A stretch of 64,000 nt of DNA from Tolypeutes matacus (Eukaryota > Chordata > Mammalia > Cingulata > Chlamyphoridae): assembly GCA_026826555.1 (NCBI GenBank), contig JAKSZT010053764.1, positions 18,547,533 through 18,611,532 of the forward strand. The letters run 5' to 3'. The notes beneath the pieces are model-generated. The model saw nothing but the letters and a program-made list of their open reading frames with translations, searched no databases and was not told the DNA's origin. The translations under genes and the position numbers were made by a program. This document shows, one piece after another, positions 50,162-61,515 of this stretch (the stretch's first letter is position 1; every line of letters starts with the position of its first letter).

Positions 50162-51656
50162 GTTGTCCTCCTTGGATTTTGATATTTATGTCTTTCATAA
50201 GGGTTGGGAAGTTTTCGGTCGTTATTTCCTCAAATATTCTTTCTGCCCTTTTCTGTTCTCTTCTTCTGAGATACTGATAATGTGTGTGTTGGTACATTTT
50301 GTGTTTTCATTCAATTCCTTGAGACCTTGTTCCATTCTTTCCATTCTTTTCTCTTTCTGTTCTCCTGTCATTTCAAGTTCAGTTGCTTGCTCCTCCAATT
50401 CACTAATTCTGTCCTCTACCAATTCAAATCTGCTGTTATATATCTCTAATATATTCTTTTTTTTTTTTTTTTTTTTGCGGTACCGGGGCCAGGGATTGAA
50501 CCTGGGATCTTACATGTGGGAAGCTGGTGCTCACTGAGCCCCATCAGGTCTTCTGAGTTGCTTTTTTCATTTGTTTGCTTGTTGTTCACCTTTTTGTTTT
50601 TAGGCAGCACTGGGAACTGAACATGGGACCTCCCATGTGGGAGGCAGTTGCTCAACTTCTTGAGCCACATCCATTCCCCGCCTTTAATATATTTTTAATC
50701 TCATCTGTTGTGTCTTTCATTCCCATAAGCTCTGTTACTTTTCTTTGCAAGCTTTCAAATTGTTTTTTATATTCACCTGGTGTGCTCTTAATATCCTCTA
50801 TTAGCCATATTTTCCTTCAACTCTTTGAATTGATTTAGGAGATTTTTATGATTTTCATTGATTAGTTGTCTTAAATCCTTGTCAGGATTTTTGGTTTGTT
50901 TCTTTGGCCATCTCTTTCTCTTTCTTAGTATGGCTTGTAATTTTTTGCTGATGTCTAGGCATCTGATTATGTTGGTGAATTTACGCTGACAATCTCTCTT
51001 TCTTGCATAGTGGTTTTGTTTCAAAGTCCTTCTTTGATTTTTGGTTCAACTTATTCTAAATCTTTATAAGTGCTCAGCTTAAGTTATCAAAATAGGACCA
51101 GGGGCCACTAATAGTGTGCAGATTTGCTCCAAGTGGACTGGGATGAGAAACTCCTAAAAGTGGTTTTCCTCCTTGTGGTTTCCTGGCTGGCTAGCAGGTA
51201 GTCCTCATTGGCAAATCTTTCCATGCAGGTATCTCTTTCAACCTCCACTTGCCCGTGATTATGGTCTGGCCAGAGCTGAGATTCAAAGCAGGCTTTGCTG
51301 GCCAAATTCACTGAAGAGAAACCGCTCTCTGTACACACTCTCCCTCTTCCCAGGAAGGAAGACGAATGTTCCCCTTTCAGTTGGCTGCAGTGAGCCTTGG
51401 GTTTTACTCAGGCTGTTCACCTTGAGGGTAGGGGATGTGTGCCCTTCCCAGCCATGGGGGTTAGCTACTCGTGGTTTTTGTTTTGGCTTCTTCATCTCTC
51501 TGTCCCTTGCCCTCCTGGAGGATGCACAGCATTCTTCTTGTATGCAAATCCACAAAGCAGCTCCCTTGGACAGCTTTTTACCTTTCCTCCGTTGTTTTTG
51601 TGTGAGAGTCAAGTCTTGCCTACATACTCTGATGCCATTTCCCATAAGTTCTCATA
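50162..51656 (-). mobile_element. L1 5'UTR + partial ORF1 fragment, no poly(A)
   Basis: On the minus strand a GC-rich 5'UTR (about 51656-51030) leads into ORF1. The coiled-coil pieces lie at 50788-51024 and, beyond a DAS insertion, at 50222-50422 (RISELEEQATELEMTGEQ), followed by the start of the RNA-binding domain (TKCTNTHIISI). It ends abruptly within ORF1 at 50162. The 13-bp repeat ttagtgtagatgc flanks it exactly, at 50149-50161 and 51657-51669. No poly(A), ORF2 or 3'UTR is attached to this insert. Confidence 0.75.
50457..50684 (-). mobile_element. DAS SINE, dimeric
   Basis: Inserted in the L1 ORF1 fragment. It has a T-rich tail at 50457-50476, a first head with 'agggattgaacctgggatct', a linker, and a second head with 'gggaactgaacatgggacct'. 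The target duplication taatatatt is exact, at 50447-50455 and 50685-50693. Confidence 0.9.
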
Positions 51657-51669
51657 TTAGTGTAGATGC

Positions 51670-52823
51670 TCTTTCTAAATTTTAATAAAACAGTGATGGA
51701 GTGAGAATTATAACATTGAACAGATTTCAGAAAGTTAGGAAAGAAATAACTCGAGGCTTCTTGTCTGTTCCCAAACATCTTAACAAGATAAGTAACCTGT
51801 AGGATATTAGAATGTTAGTACTAGAATACCCTTAAAGGCCATCTATCTGATCCCACTCATTTTAGGACATGGATTTCCTTCTAATCATTGTCATCATTTT
51901 TACATGCATAATGGATAACACTGGTACCAGCATCATCACTTGTAAGGGTAGCAATAATCTCTTAATCTTGATAAAGTTTTCTAAAAATGTGAAGTCCTGG
52001 CAGACAAGAGCTCTTGTTTGGAGGCTGTATCATGCTGTGAAGAGAAGCTAGGCTTTGTTGTCAAAGGTTGGGATGGTATCTTGATCCTGCCAATTACTAG
52101 TTTTGGTACAACTGGAATTTACTTAGTGTTTGGTAGTGTAGCCACTTAACTATGCTATCTCTTTACCTACCACCTGGGCCATATCTGCATTTATACTTTA
52201 ACCACGACTGATTTTCCTTATTCCCATATGATTTTCTGGATTTGAGGTGCGCTTACTTTTTATATTATGTATACTAATGGTACTTGACCTTTTCTCCCTT
52301 TCTCCAACAAATTTGAGGCTGAGGAATACAGTAGTAATTTCTTAAGATAAGCTGGGAGGGGTTGTAGCAGTCCAGAGTCTTGAGGTTGTGTATGAAGTAT
52401 AGTTGGAAAAGATTTCCCTTTAGGGCTGGTTTGGGGGGATGTGAACATGGAGCTATAATTTTGGAAACTATAATTCTGTTTAGCTGCATATCAAATTTTT
52501 CTTATATTACTGATTTTGTAAGTTTTGATTTATCTATTTTGGTTTGCTTATATTAAAGGTTGCGTGTTTAAAGAACTCATTAGAAAGCTCAGTGTGTCAT
52601 GTAACTGTGGTTGTCGTAACAAACGAAAGCAGATCGAAAAAAGAAAATTTAGCACTTGAAAGCAGATCCAGCACCACTCTAGTTTGAATGTTCTGTGTAA
52701 TTTATTTGCTTGTTTAACCACAAATAGCCATTTTAACTCATGCACAATAGCCAGGTCAAGGACACAGAATACATTTAAAGGTAGAGGGTCCAGAGTCTCT
52801 AAATTCATTCTTACCTCAGGCCG
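51670..52823. other. Unique noncoding DNA
   Basis: No gene supported. A weak MIR/L2-like stretch may lie at about 51800-51870 ('ccatctatctgatcccactc'). Confidence 0.45.
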
Positions 52824-53296
52824 ATGGACAGCAAGTGGATACCTTTAAAAGAAGTTTCCAGAGTCAAGTCTAATGTGGCCTTCAGTGGAGGCTCCAAAAG
52901 CAGCAGCAAGAGGCGCAGGTCACAGTGCTGCAGCAAGAGCAGCAGTGAGCTTCTTCGCATGTACAAAGCAGCACAGGGATTGAAGGCAGGAATCAGAGTG
53001 ACCGGGTGTCAATCTGCCTCAACCTGATGCTCACTCGAAAGAGCGTCTGCACTGTTTTTGTAAGAAGTGCCCAGCTGGCCACCAGTTCATATCATTTCTT
53101 CACACAAATGTCTGTTTTTCACTTATTACAAAACATGTTTTTCTCAATTTGTTTGCATTCTGTTTATGGTCAACATGTTGGCAGTATTTTGTGTGTCTGT
53201 GTGTGTGTGTGTGTTTTCTCAATTTGTTTACAATGGTTTTTGGGATCCAAGATCATTAATATCATTTTAATACACAATAAAGTGGCAGTGATTTAA
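52824..53296 (+). other. GC-richer unexplained block ending near AATAAA
   Basis: The block follows a splice-acceptor-like tract (ttcattcttacctcag at 52803-52818). It has a 67-codon frame from an ATG at 52824, rich in Ser, Lys and Arg (SKSSSKRRRSQCCSKSSS). The alternative frame is Gln-rich because of CAG triplets. It holds a (TG)n tract at 53192-53214 and an AATAAA at 53276-53281. It resembles no repeat or protein I can name. It may be a processed pseudogene fragment, an exon with 3'UTR, or plain noncoding DNA. Confidence 0.35.
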
Positions 53297-56184
53297 TGTG
53301 AGATTTAAAAAATATGGTTATGTATATTCCTGTGAGAAGAACTCTTCTAAAGAAAATATCAGGAAAATAATGTTTTGTAAAATCACTGAAAGCTCATCAG
53401 TAAGAACAAATGCAAAAATTATGTTCATAATCATATATAACCTTTGTGTATCTTTTGAACTTAGTGTTGAGATTCCATAAATTTGTATATTGATCAGAAC
53501 AAGTTTGTTTTTGTTTGACTTACTAAAAAATCTTTTCATCCTTTTTTGCGATCCTGGAAATTTTAAAAAGTTGATCCTTAAATTTGAAAAAAGGAAATTC
53601 AAACAAAATCAATTAGTTATTCAGTTTAGATTCTATTCAAACTAGATTAGAAAATGGAAGATTGGTAGATAAAGAGAATAATATGCAAACATAGAAACCT
53701 ATGATTTAGTGTGAATTTTCTGTCATTTTGCAACATTTTGACTTGGGAACATGTTTTCTTTTCTCTGCTTTTGTTAAAGAAACGAACAGAATTTCTCTCT
53801 TGATCATCTGTAACATACTTTCATTGTAATCAATAATCTGTGGGCTTTCAGTTGAATGTTTCTTATATTGACTTGTGTGGAGAAGCTTTACATCTGTCTA
53901 AATTTTGGGTACATTCATTAGAGAATGAATATTGCCAAAAAATTTTGCAAGTTTAAAAAATACTAACACAATTGGATTATGAAAAGGGATACAAATGTGT
54001 AGTTTTACATTTTCAATTTGTTTTTACATTGTCCTTCAGAATGTTTAATATTTTCTCATGAAATTATGTTTTTTTTTTTTTTTTTAATAAAGAAAACAAT
54101 CAGGCAAAAATATGAGATATGTTTTCAGTTGTCCAAGGCTAATGTTGACTTAAATAGGTCTAGGTCTTCATGGTTGACAGCTGCAGATAATTAGCTTTTT
54201 CTTCCTTAACAAAGAAAGCAAATGGAGCTGCAAGACATCCATCCATTTGCTTTTTCTGTCATCGTAATAATAATTTATGTATTTAACTTCTGCGGTTTCT
54301 TAAATTGATTTAGTGCTAAGCTGCCTACATTACATATAATAGTAGTGACAAGTGAAAGCAGCAGCACATATTTGTGTGGCAAAAGGGAGCAATGATTGAC
54401 AGCAGAGTTCCTCTTTATAAGAAATTGCAGTGTGTGGAGCTCAAAAAGGGTCAGATACATAATTCTTAAAATTGGAGAGCAGATTCATGAAAAGAAGTTT
54501 GAAAATTGATTGCCACTTGATGTATTTGATTGTTTTTGTGTTCTAGTCTCTAGGTGAGGGACACAAAGGGACAGAATCTCACCTGACTGCTGAATATGAG
54601 GAAATTCCCTTTAAACATATTAGTATTTGTAATTGAAGATTGATACTTCTAGTTGATAGATCAAATTATGATTTTGGACTAAGTAACCGGTTTCCTTCAG
54701 CTTTAAGTGATTCACCTTTGAGAGAAGCCAAATAATACATCTCTTTAAACGAGGATTTTAAGACCATAAATCAAACTATTCTTAAATGAAAATATTCATT
54801 TTTACTTGTCTGTAGAACTTAAGTCATCATTTCTAGAAAGTAATCACATAGGGTTTGTGGTTTCTTTTGGTCTGACAGTGGATAAATGTGATCATCTTTC
54901 AAAAGTACCCAAATGTTCTGCCTTTCCTTTGTTCCTGGGACACATGCCTGGAAGCTATGGTTGAAAAGACACTTGGTAATTGTTAGTGAATAATGCTCTA
55001 TAATGAGTCCAGAATCCTGAGTTTCATAATATACCATGGAAATTTTTCTTCTTTTAGTAGCACCTCTTTGTTTTGGGGGTTTGGGGAGCACTATGTATCT
55101 TTATACTCTGGCTGCCTTTACTGGCCCTTGCAAAGAGCAGCACTGGACTCTGTTCTTTCCACTCCCGGTTGCATATGATTTTACTTGTATTTAATTTTCA
55201 CTTTTTTTGGTCCTAACCTTTTTGTTACCCCCTTTTGAAGACTGGTCCATCTGTTGGGCATCTCCATTTGTTGTTATTAATAAGCTACTCAATGTTCTCA
55301 TCAATAAATAATAACATAAATGAGTGAAATTCTTTAGAACCATGGAAGAAGTTATGAAAATAACCCTGCCTTGAGAAATAATTTCCATCTAAAGAGGTAA
55401 GATAGACTCATCTTTTTGTGGATTTTAAAGTTCTTTCTCAGATGTAAGCCTTTTGTTTAATCCAGAGATTAGGCATTTACTTGTGGTTGATGAACAGCCT
55501 TGATCTCCTGTAAGAAAGCCTGGGCTCAATTATAGATTTAATTAAACAGCTATTTATTCTTTAGATGTAGGGGTATCATTTATCTTAGAGTTTTCCAGAA
55601 AGTAACTATAAACTCTTACTTGGCTTTATTATAAATATGCATAACCTCTGGGTGTATATGTGTAGAGAGGTAGAGTGTACCATCATTTGCTGTAGACTTT
55701 TAAGTATAGACAAATATTTACAAATATCTTTAAATGAAAATATCCAGTGGCAGTAGAACCTGGGTTATTATGGTTTCAGGAGTAAAGACTAGTAAAATGT
55801 CTGACGTCATATATTTATATTGGGGTAGTATTTGACCATAGTACATGATTTTCCTAACAAATAGATCCATTTCTTGACATTTCAGTTTTATTAGTAGCAC
55901 TACTAATCTAGCTATCTAGACTCCAAGATAGCATTTTAAAATCAGACACTAGCTAAATCTTTTTATAGAGGGTCTCATATAGAGTGGTTTCCATTCACAC
56001 TGTCACCACCTATAATTAGACTACTAAGAGAACTCCTTGCTTTGCCTTCTAATTCAGCCCATGCCATCTGGTGATAAGTATTTGACTAAAACATTACTTT
56101 TTATCATATTACACTTAAAAAAAAAAAAAACAACCCAAAACATTTATTGTTTCCTTAAGAAAAGTGAGCTGAATGGTATACAGA
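53297..56184. other. Unique AT-rich noncoding DNA
   Basis: It holds a candidate conserved block at about 54110-54480 containing a perfect hairpin (54215-54253). A T-run lies at 54070-54085. No gene supported. Confidence 0.5.
54215..54253. repeat. Perfect 12-bp inverted repeat
   Basis: The arms are AAAGCAAATGGA (54215-54226) and TCCATTTGCTTT (54242-54253), with a 15-nt loop. Each arm contains GCAAAT, part of the octamer-type site. It lies in unique sequence. Confidence 0.95.
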
Positions 56185-56350
56185 AAGGAGCAATAAGGCA
56201 GCACTGGCCTAGGAATAGGAAGATAAGGATGTTTTACTTCCCTAAGCTTCTGTTACCACATTCTATAAAATAGTTTGTTGTGAAGATTAGTTGAGATAAT
56301 GTATGTGAAATTACCATGAGCTCTGCAGAACTCTATTACTTGTATAGGAT
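56185..56350 (+). repeat. MIR SINE fragment
   Basis: It shows 'gttttacttccctaagcttc', 'ttgtgaagattagttgagat' and 'aatgtatgtgaaattaccat' in MIR order. It is diverged. Confidence 0.6.
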
Positions 56351-56389
56351 AAACAGACCAAATTCATAAGTCTAGAATTCCTTTCCAAA

Positions 56390-56870
56390 CAGCTCCATTT
56401 CTGTATTATACTCTGTGCTTGGCATATAATAGGTACTTATAAATGTTGAATAAATGAATCTTATCTTTCCAAACATATTTTCTACTTGTCTCCAACCTTC
56501 TGTTTCAGGTAAGCAGTCTCTACTCTTTCCACTGAGAGTGTTGGTCACATTGCCACATCTATGTCATTGTCATGCTCTTTGCCCTGGTAAGAATGCTCTC
56601 ATTCATCTTTTTCAAACATGTCGCTTGAGAATAGTCAAGTTCCTCATGGGTCATTCCGGGCAACTTTGCTTTCATTTCAACCACAGAAATACTTGCTATC
56701 TTTACCACTCGCAACCCTATTTTGCCATATATAGTATCTTATATGATTAAGAATATAGTATTATTAATAATACTAACACCCTGTGTGCATGCCTTCTCTT
56801 CCCACGTGTACTATAAGCTCCTAGAGGACAGAAATGTAGCTTTGATTTTCTAGTTATTTTTCAGGAATAT
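56390..56870 (+). repeat. L2 LINE 3' fragments
   Basis: 'tgtgcttggcatataatagg' and 'gttgaataaatgaatc' end one L2 copy at about 56460. A second, more diverged L2-like stretch follows ('tctttgccctggtaagaatg', then 'actataagctcctagaggac'). The first is convincing, the second less so. Confidence 0.55.
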
Positions 56871-57394
56871 TTTAATTTGACTTGTAATATATCCAGATTG
56901 ACATATTCATGAAAAGTGGTTTATATTTTATTTGTTAGGAGAGAAAATTTAGAACAAGGGTTGGAAGGTTGTTAGAAGTGGGATGCTAAGATGCCGACAC
57001 TCTAATACTCTGATTCATAGGGTATAGACTTCAGATCTTAAGGGATGTGGGGAAGGCTCCTCCACTCCCTGGAAACCAATGACCATATGTTATTATCAGT
57101 TTGTAATTCTTCTATTTTAATAAAGCATCCCTTAAAATATAGATACTTTCATTAGTAAGCAACTCCTTATGTAGTAACATAGTACCTTTGCCAAATTAAG
57201 TGAACAAAAGGAATAGAAATTGTAGGGATAAGAGAAAGACTCTTCCATTGATACTCTTCTAAATTTCTTTTTAACATTTGCATTTTTACTTATTCAAATA
57301 AATTGCAGCTGTTCTTTGAAGGGAAAGTTGTCACACATTCCCACCCATGTATAAGCCTTCAACATATATTTGATACCTTTTATTTTTTTTAACC

Positions 57395-58075
57395 TGTGTT
57401 TTAGTCAGCCAAAGGGGTGCCAATGCAAAGTACCAGAAATCTGTTGGCTTTTATAAAAGGTATTTATTTGGGGTAAAAGCTTAAAGTCCCAAGGCCGTGG
57501 AAAGTCCAACTCAAGGCACCATAAGAGGTACTTTCTCACCAAAGTCAGCTGCCACATGTTGAAGCAAGATGGTGGGCGATCTCTGCTGGGTTTCAGCTTT
57601 CCCCTCTGGGCTCCCTCTTCTTCTTGAGGCTCCGTGGGCTCAGCTTCTTCCCGATCTCAGCTGAAGGCTGGCATTGGGCTTGTCTCTCAGAGCTTCCTAT
57701 ATCAGTCTCTACTCTCTCCCCAAGGTCAGTTATAAGCTATCAGGCAAATTGCCCCTCTCTCCCCTGGGCCTTAGCTGTTTGAGCCTTCTCCTTTCTGTCA
57801 CATGGCAGGATCAGAATGACAGAGTTCTCTCCTCTGGCTTGTCTTCTTGAGTGGGTATCCCTTTATAATGGCCCACCGAAGGGGCAGGGACTCAACCTGA
57901 GTTATACCTTACTGACGTAGCCCAATCAGAAGCCCTAAATTGATTTTGTCAAGTAAACTTAATGAGGGGCCCTTCACTAAATACAATCAAAGGGTATCAC
58001 ACCCAGAGAAATAGATTAGTTTACAAACAATTTTTCTCTTTTAGGGATTCATAAAAATAATCTCAAACTGTCACA
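57395..58075 (-). mobile_element. Solo LTR, same MaLR-type family as 26202-26811
   Basis: Its first 90 bases nearly repeat those of the 26202 copy ('gtaccagaaatctgttggct', 'ggtatttatttggggtaaaa'), and it ends 'ctcaaactgtcaca'. The AATAAA-type signal is kept. It is about 70 bp longer than the other copy. The flanks aacc and acttg are not a clean 5-bp duplication. It lies at the 3' end of the host L1. Confidence 0.82.
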
Positions 58076-58708
58076 ACTTGCTTTATTGAGATATAATTTA
58101 CATGCAATATAATTCACCAGTTTTAGGTATACAATTTGATGAATTTTGACAAATATATAGTCATGAACCATCCAGCACACTCAAGAAATAGAACATTTCC
58201 ATCATCCCCCAAAATTTGACCTGCCCTTTATTAGTCAATCCTCTACCCTATCTCCTGGCTCCCAGTAATCGCAGTGCTGCTTTATATCACTATAGTTTTG
58301 CGTTTTCTAGAATTTCATATAAATGGAATCATACAGAATGTAGTTTTTTTCTTTCAGATTGTAGTTGTGTGTTTTGGTAGTTTGCTCTTTTTTTGGCTGT
58401 TTCATTGTATGGATATACCACAGCTTGGTTTATTCTGTTTTCCAGTTGACGGATGGAAATTTGAATTGTTTTTAGTTTTAGGGGTATTAAGGATAAAGCT
58501 GTTATTCAAATTCAAGTACAAGTGTTTATACGGACATATGCTTTTATTTTGTTTGGATAAATATTATGTAGGAGTGAGATTGCTAAGTCATATTATAAGG
58601 GTATGTTTAACTTTATTAGTAACTGCCAAACTTTTCCAAAGTATTAGACAGTGCTTTTCATTTTAGCTGTAGTTCCAGTGAATAGTAGTTGCAGCTCAAT
58701 GTAGTTTT

Positions 58709-59130
58709 TTTTTTTTTTTTTTTTAAGATTTATTTATTTATTTATTTCTCCCCCCATTGTTTTTGCGCTCACTATCTGTTCTCTGTGTCTATTTGCTGTG
58801 TGTTCTTCTGTGTCTGCTTGTCTTCTCTTTAGGCAGCACTGGGAACCAATCCTGGGACCTTCTGGAGTAGGAGAGAGGCGCTCAATCTCTTGCACCACCT
58901 CAACTCCCTGGTCTGCTGCGTCTCTTATTTTCTCTCCTCTGTGTCTCTTTTTGTTGTGTCATCTTGCTGCGCCAATTCTCCGCTCTGGCCAGTACTGTGT
59001 GGGCTATCACTCCAAGTGGGCCAGTCTCTGCTTGGGCCAGCTTGCCTTCACTGGGAGGCCCCGGGAATCGAACCCTGGACCTCCCATATGGTAGGCAGGA
59101 GCCCAATCTCCTGAGCCACATCTGCTTCCC
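58709..59130 (-). mobile_element. DAS SINE, long dimeric form
   Basis: A T-rich tail (58709-58726), a spacer with (ATTT)n, two tRNA-like heads (about 58830-58915 and 59055-59130) and a long GC-richer middle. The target duplication is 13 bp with two mismatches: tcaatgtagtttt at 58696-58708 and tcagtgcagtttt at 59131-59143. Confidence 0.88.
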
Positions 59131-60112
59131 TCAGTGCAGTTTTAATTGGCATTTCTCGAGTGATAAATGATTTAGAACATCTCTTCTTATGCTTATTTAC
59201 CATTTGCATATCTTCTATAAAGTGTCCAAACCATTTACCCATTAAAAAAAAATTATTTTATCTTCTCCTTATTGTGTTCTTTATATATATATTCAAGATA
59301 CAAGTCCTTTATCAGAAACATGTTTTGCACACATTTTTTTTCCAAGTGTATGGACTTGTGATTCATATACTTTCATGTGCTTTTTTTAAGGACCAAAAGT
59401 CTTTAATTTTGTTGAAGTCCAGTTTATCAATGTTTTCTTTTGTATTTTGGGCTTTTTGTGGGGTATTAAAAATTTTTGTCTAACATAATGTCACTTAGAT
59501 TGTCTCATACATTTTCTCCTAGGAGATTATAATCTTATATTTAGGTCTATGACACTTTTTGTGTTAATTTTTGTATATGGTGTGAGGTAAGGTTTATATC
59601 TTTCTATATGGATATCCATTGTTCCAGCACCATTTATTGGAAAGTCTCTAGTTTCTCTACTGAATTACCTTGCCACTTTTATTGAAAATCAATTTACCAT
59701 ATACAATGTGGGTTTATTTCTGTTCTAACTTTATTTCTTTCTTTTAAAAAATACCTTACTGTAGGTTTATAGTCTTGAAATTAGTTAGTGTATTAAGGCT
59801 TTTCATTTTGTGTTATTTTTCAAAATTGTTTTGGTTTATTTTAGGTCTTTTACATTTTCATATAAATTTTAGAATTACCTTGTCAAATTTCACAGGAAAA
59901 GCCTACTAGTATTTTGACTGGAATTGTGTTTACTCTATAGATCAATTTTAGGAAAATCAACATCATAATATTGATTATGATCCATTAACATGATAAATAT
60001 TTAGGTATGCTTTAATTTTTCTCACCAATCTTCTGTATTCTTCAGTGTATACTTCTTGCATATATTTTTTTGCTAAATTTGTCCCTAAAAATATCATATA
60101 TTTGAGACTATT

Positions 60113-60594
60113 TGTCTTGTTCCTTGCTGCTAAAGCAAATACTATACAATGGATTGACTTAAACAATGAAATTTTATTGACTCACAGTTTTGAGGCTAGA
60201 AGAAATCCAAAATTGAGGCATCAGCAAAGCAGTGCTTTTCCCCTAAAGAATGTAGCTTTCTGGGACTGGCTGAGGGCAATCCTTTGTCCTTGGCTTTTCC
60301 ATCATGTGGCAGTGCCCATAATGGCATCTTCTCCGTTCTCTTCCTGGTACCATTGACTTTCAGCTTCTACTCTTCCTTAAGGTTTTCTCTTTCTATATCT
60401 GAGTTTCATTCTGTTTATAAAGGATTCCAGTAATCCAGATTAAAGTCCAACCTGATTCATTTGGCTACACCTTAACTAAAAATAACATCTTCAAAAGGTC
60501 CTATTTATAATGGGTTCATACCCATAGGAATAGATTAAGATTAAGGACTTTTTTTGGGGGGGTGGGGAGGTTACATAATTCAACCTGAAACACA
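60113..60594 (-). mobile_element. MaLR-type LTR in L1
   Basis: It shares the layout of the LTR at 28917-29406: 'ctgctaaagcaaatactata', 'tattgactcacagttttgag', 'cttcaaaaggtcctatttat', 'catacccataggaatagatt'. The host L1 is interrupted between '...gactatt' and 'gtaaatggtattg'. Ends are approximate and the target duplication is imperfect (ctatt/acatt). Confidence 0.65.
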
Positions 60595-60783
60595 CATTGT
60601 AAATGGTATTGTATGCTAGTATTGAAATACAATATGACCAGTATTGAAATATATGACTGTTTATATATTGATCTTAAAACCCTGTGATGTTACTAAATTT
60701 GTTTATTATTTCTAATAGCTTTTTTGGTGGAGTCTTTAGGATTCTCTGCCTAGACAATCATATTGTCTTCAAATAGACTTTTT

Positions 60784-60929
60784 TTTTTTTTTTTTTTTTG
60801 TTCATAAAATATTTATTAAGGTAAAAATATGGAACGCTTCACAAATTTGCGTGTCATCCTTGTGCAGGGGCCATGCTAATCTTCTCTATATCATTCCAAT
60901 TTTAGTATATGTGCTGCTGAAGCGAGCAC
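60784..60929 (-). pseudogene. U6 snRNA retropseudogene with extra 3' sequence
   Basis: The minus strand from 60929 to 60823 is a full-length (107 nt) U6 copy, starting GTGCTCGCTTCAGCAGCAC and ending GCGTTCCATATTTTT. Several changes look like CpG-type decay, and the conserved ACAGAGA box reads ATAGAGA, so it should not work in splicing. After U6 come about 23 nt of non-U6 sequence containing AATAAA (60800-60822), then poly(A). The target duplication ttcaaatagacttttt lies at 60930-60945 and at 60768-60783. No U6 promoter (PSE/TATA) flanks it, only L1 sequence. Confidence 0.93.
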
Positions 60930-61515
60930 TTCAAATAGACTTTTTACTTCTTCCTTTCCAGTTTGTCATGCTTTTATTAATTTTTTCTTGTCTTATTGCA
61001 TTGTTTAAGACCTACATTGTTTAATAGAAATGTTGAGAGAGGATATCCTTGTCTTTTTCATGACCTTAGAAAACATTCAATCTTTCACTATTATGTATGT
61101 TGTTAGCTTTAGGTTCCTTGTAGATGTATCAAGTTGAGGAAGTTCCCTTTTATTCCCAGTTTGCTGAGAGTTTTCATTTATAATTGAAGTTAAATCAAGA
61201 TGATCATATGCTTTTTTTCTTTTAGTCTGTTAGTATGGTAAATTATTGTGATTGATATTCTAGTGATAAAGCAACTTTGAATTCTGGGATAAACTCCATT
61301 TAATCATGATTACCCTTTTTATATGTTGCTGAGTTTTATTTGTTAGGATTTTGTTATAGATATTTTTCATCTGTATTCCTGAGGGATATTGGTGTATAGT
61401 TTAATTTTCTGTAATGTCTTTGTCATCATTATTACTTTTTAAATTAAGGTAATGCTGCCCACGTAAAATGAGTTAGGAAAGATTCCCACTGTCTTATTTT
61501 TTGGAAAAAAAAAAC

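Larger units (their letters stand above)
57381..61515 (-). mobile_element. L1 LINE, antisense, carrying four later insertions
   Basis: The plus strand is the complement of an old L1. The 3'UTR starts right of the LTR ('gctttattgagatataattt' near 58080). ORF2 then runs back to about 61505 ('aaatgagttaggaaagattc'). L1 resumes without loss after each insert: the LTR at 57395-58075, the DAS at 58709-59130, the LTR at 60113-60594 and the U6 copy at 60784-60929. The open frame at 58274-58666 is only the antisense of this L1. No intact ORF2 domain remains. Confidence 0.82.

Noticed and set aside
51173..51685. 170-codon open frame on the plus strand, the longest in the window
   Set aside because: It is antisense to the GC-rich L1 5'UTR. 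Overlapping frames on the other strand show this is an open-frame artefact of composition.
58274..58666. 130-codon plus-strand frame with hydrophobic, membrane-like sequence
   Set aside because: It is the antisense strand of L1 ORF2/3'UTR, whose T-rich complement yields Phe/Leu-rich frames.
60823..60929. Functional U6 snRNA gene
   Set aside because: It has a poly(A) tail, a target duplication, L1 flanks, no PSE/TATA promoter, and a mutated ACAGAGA box.
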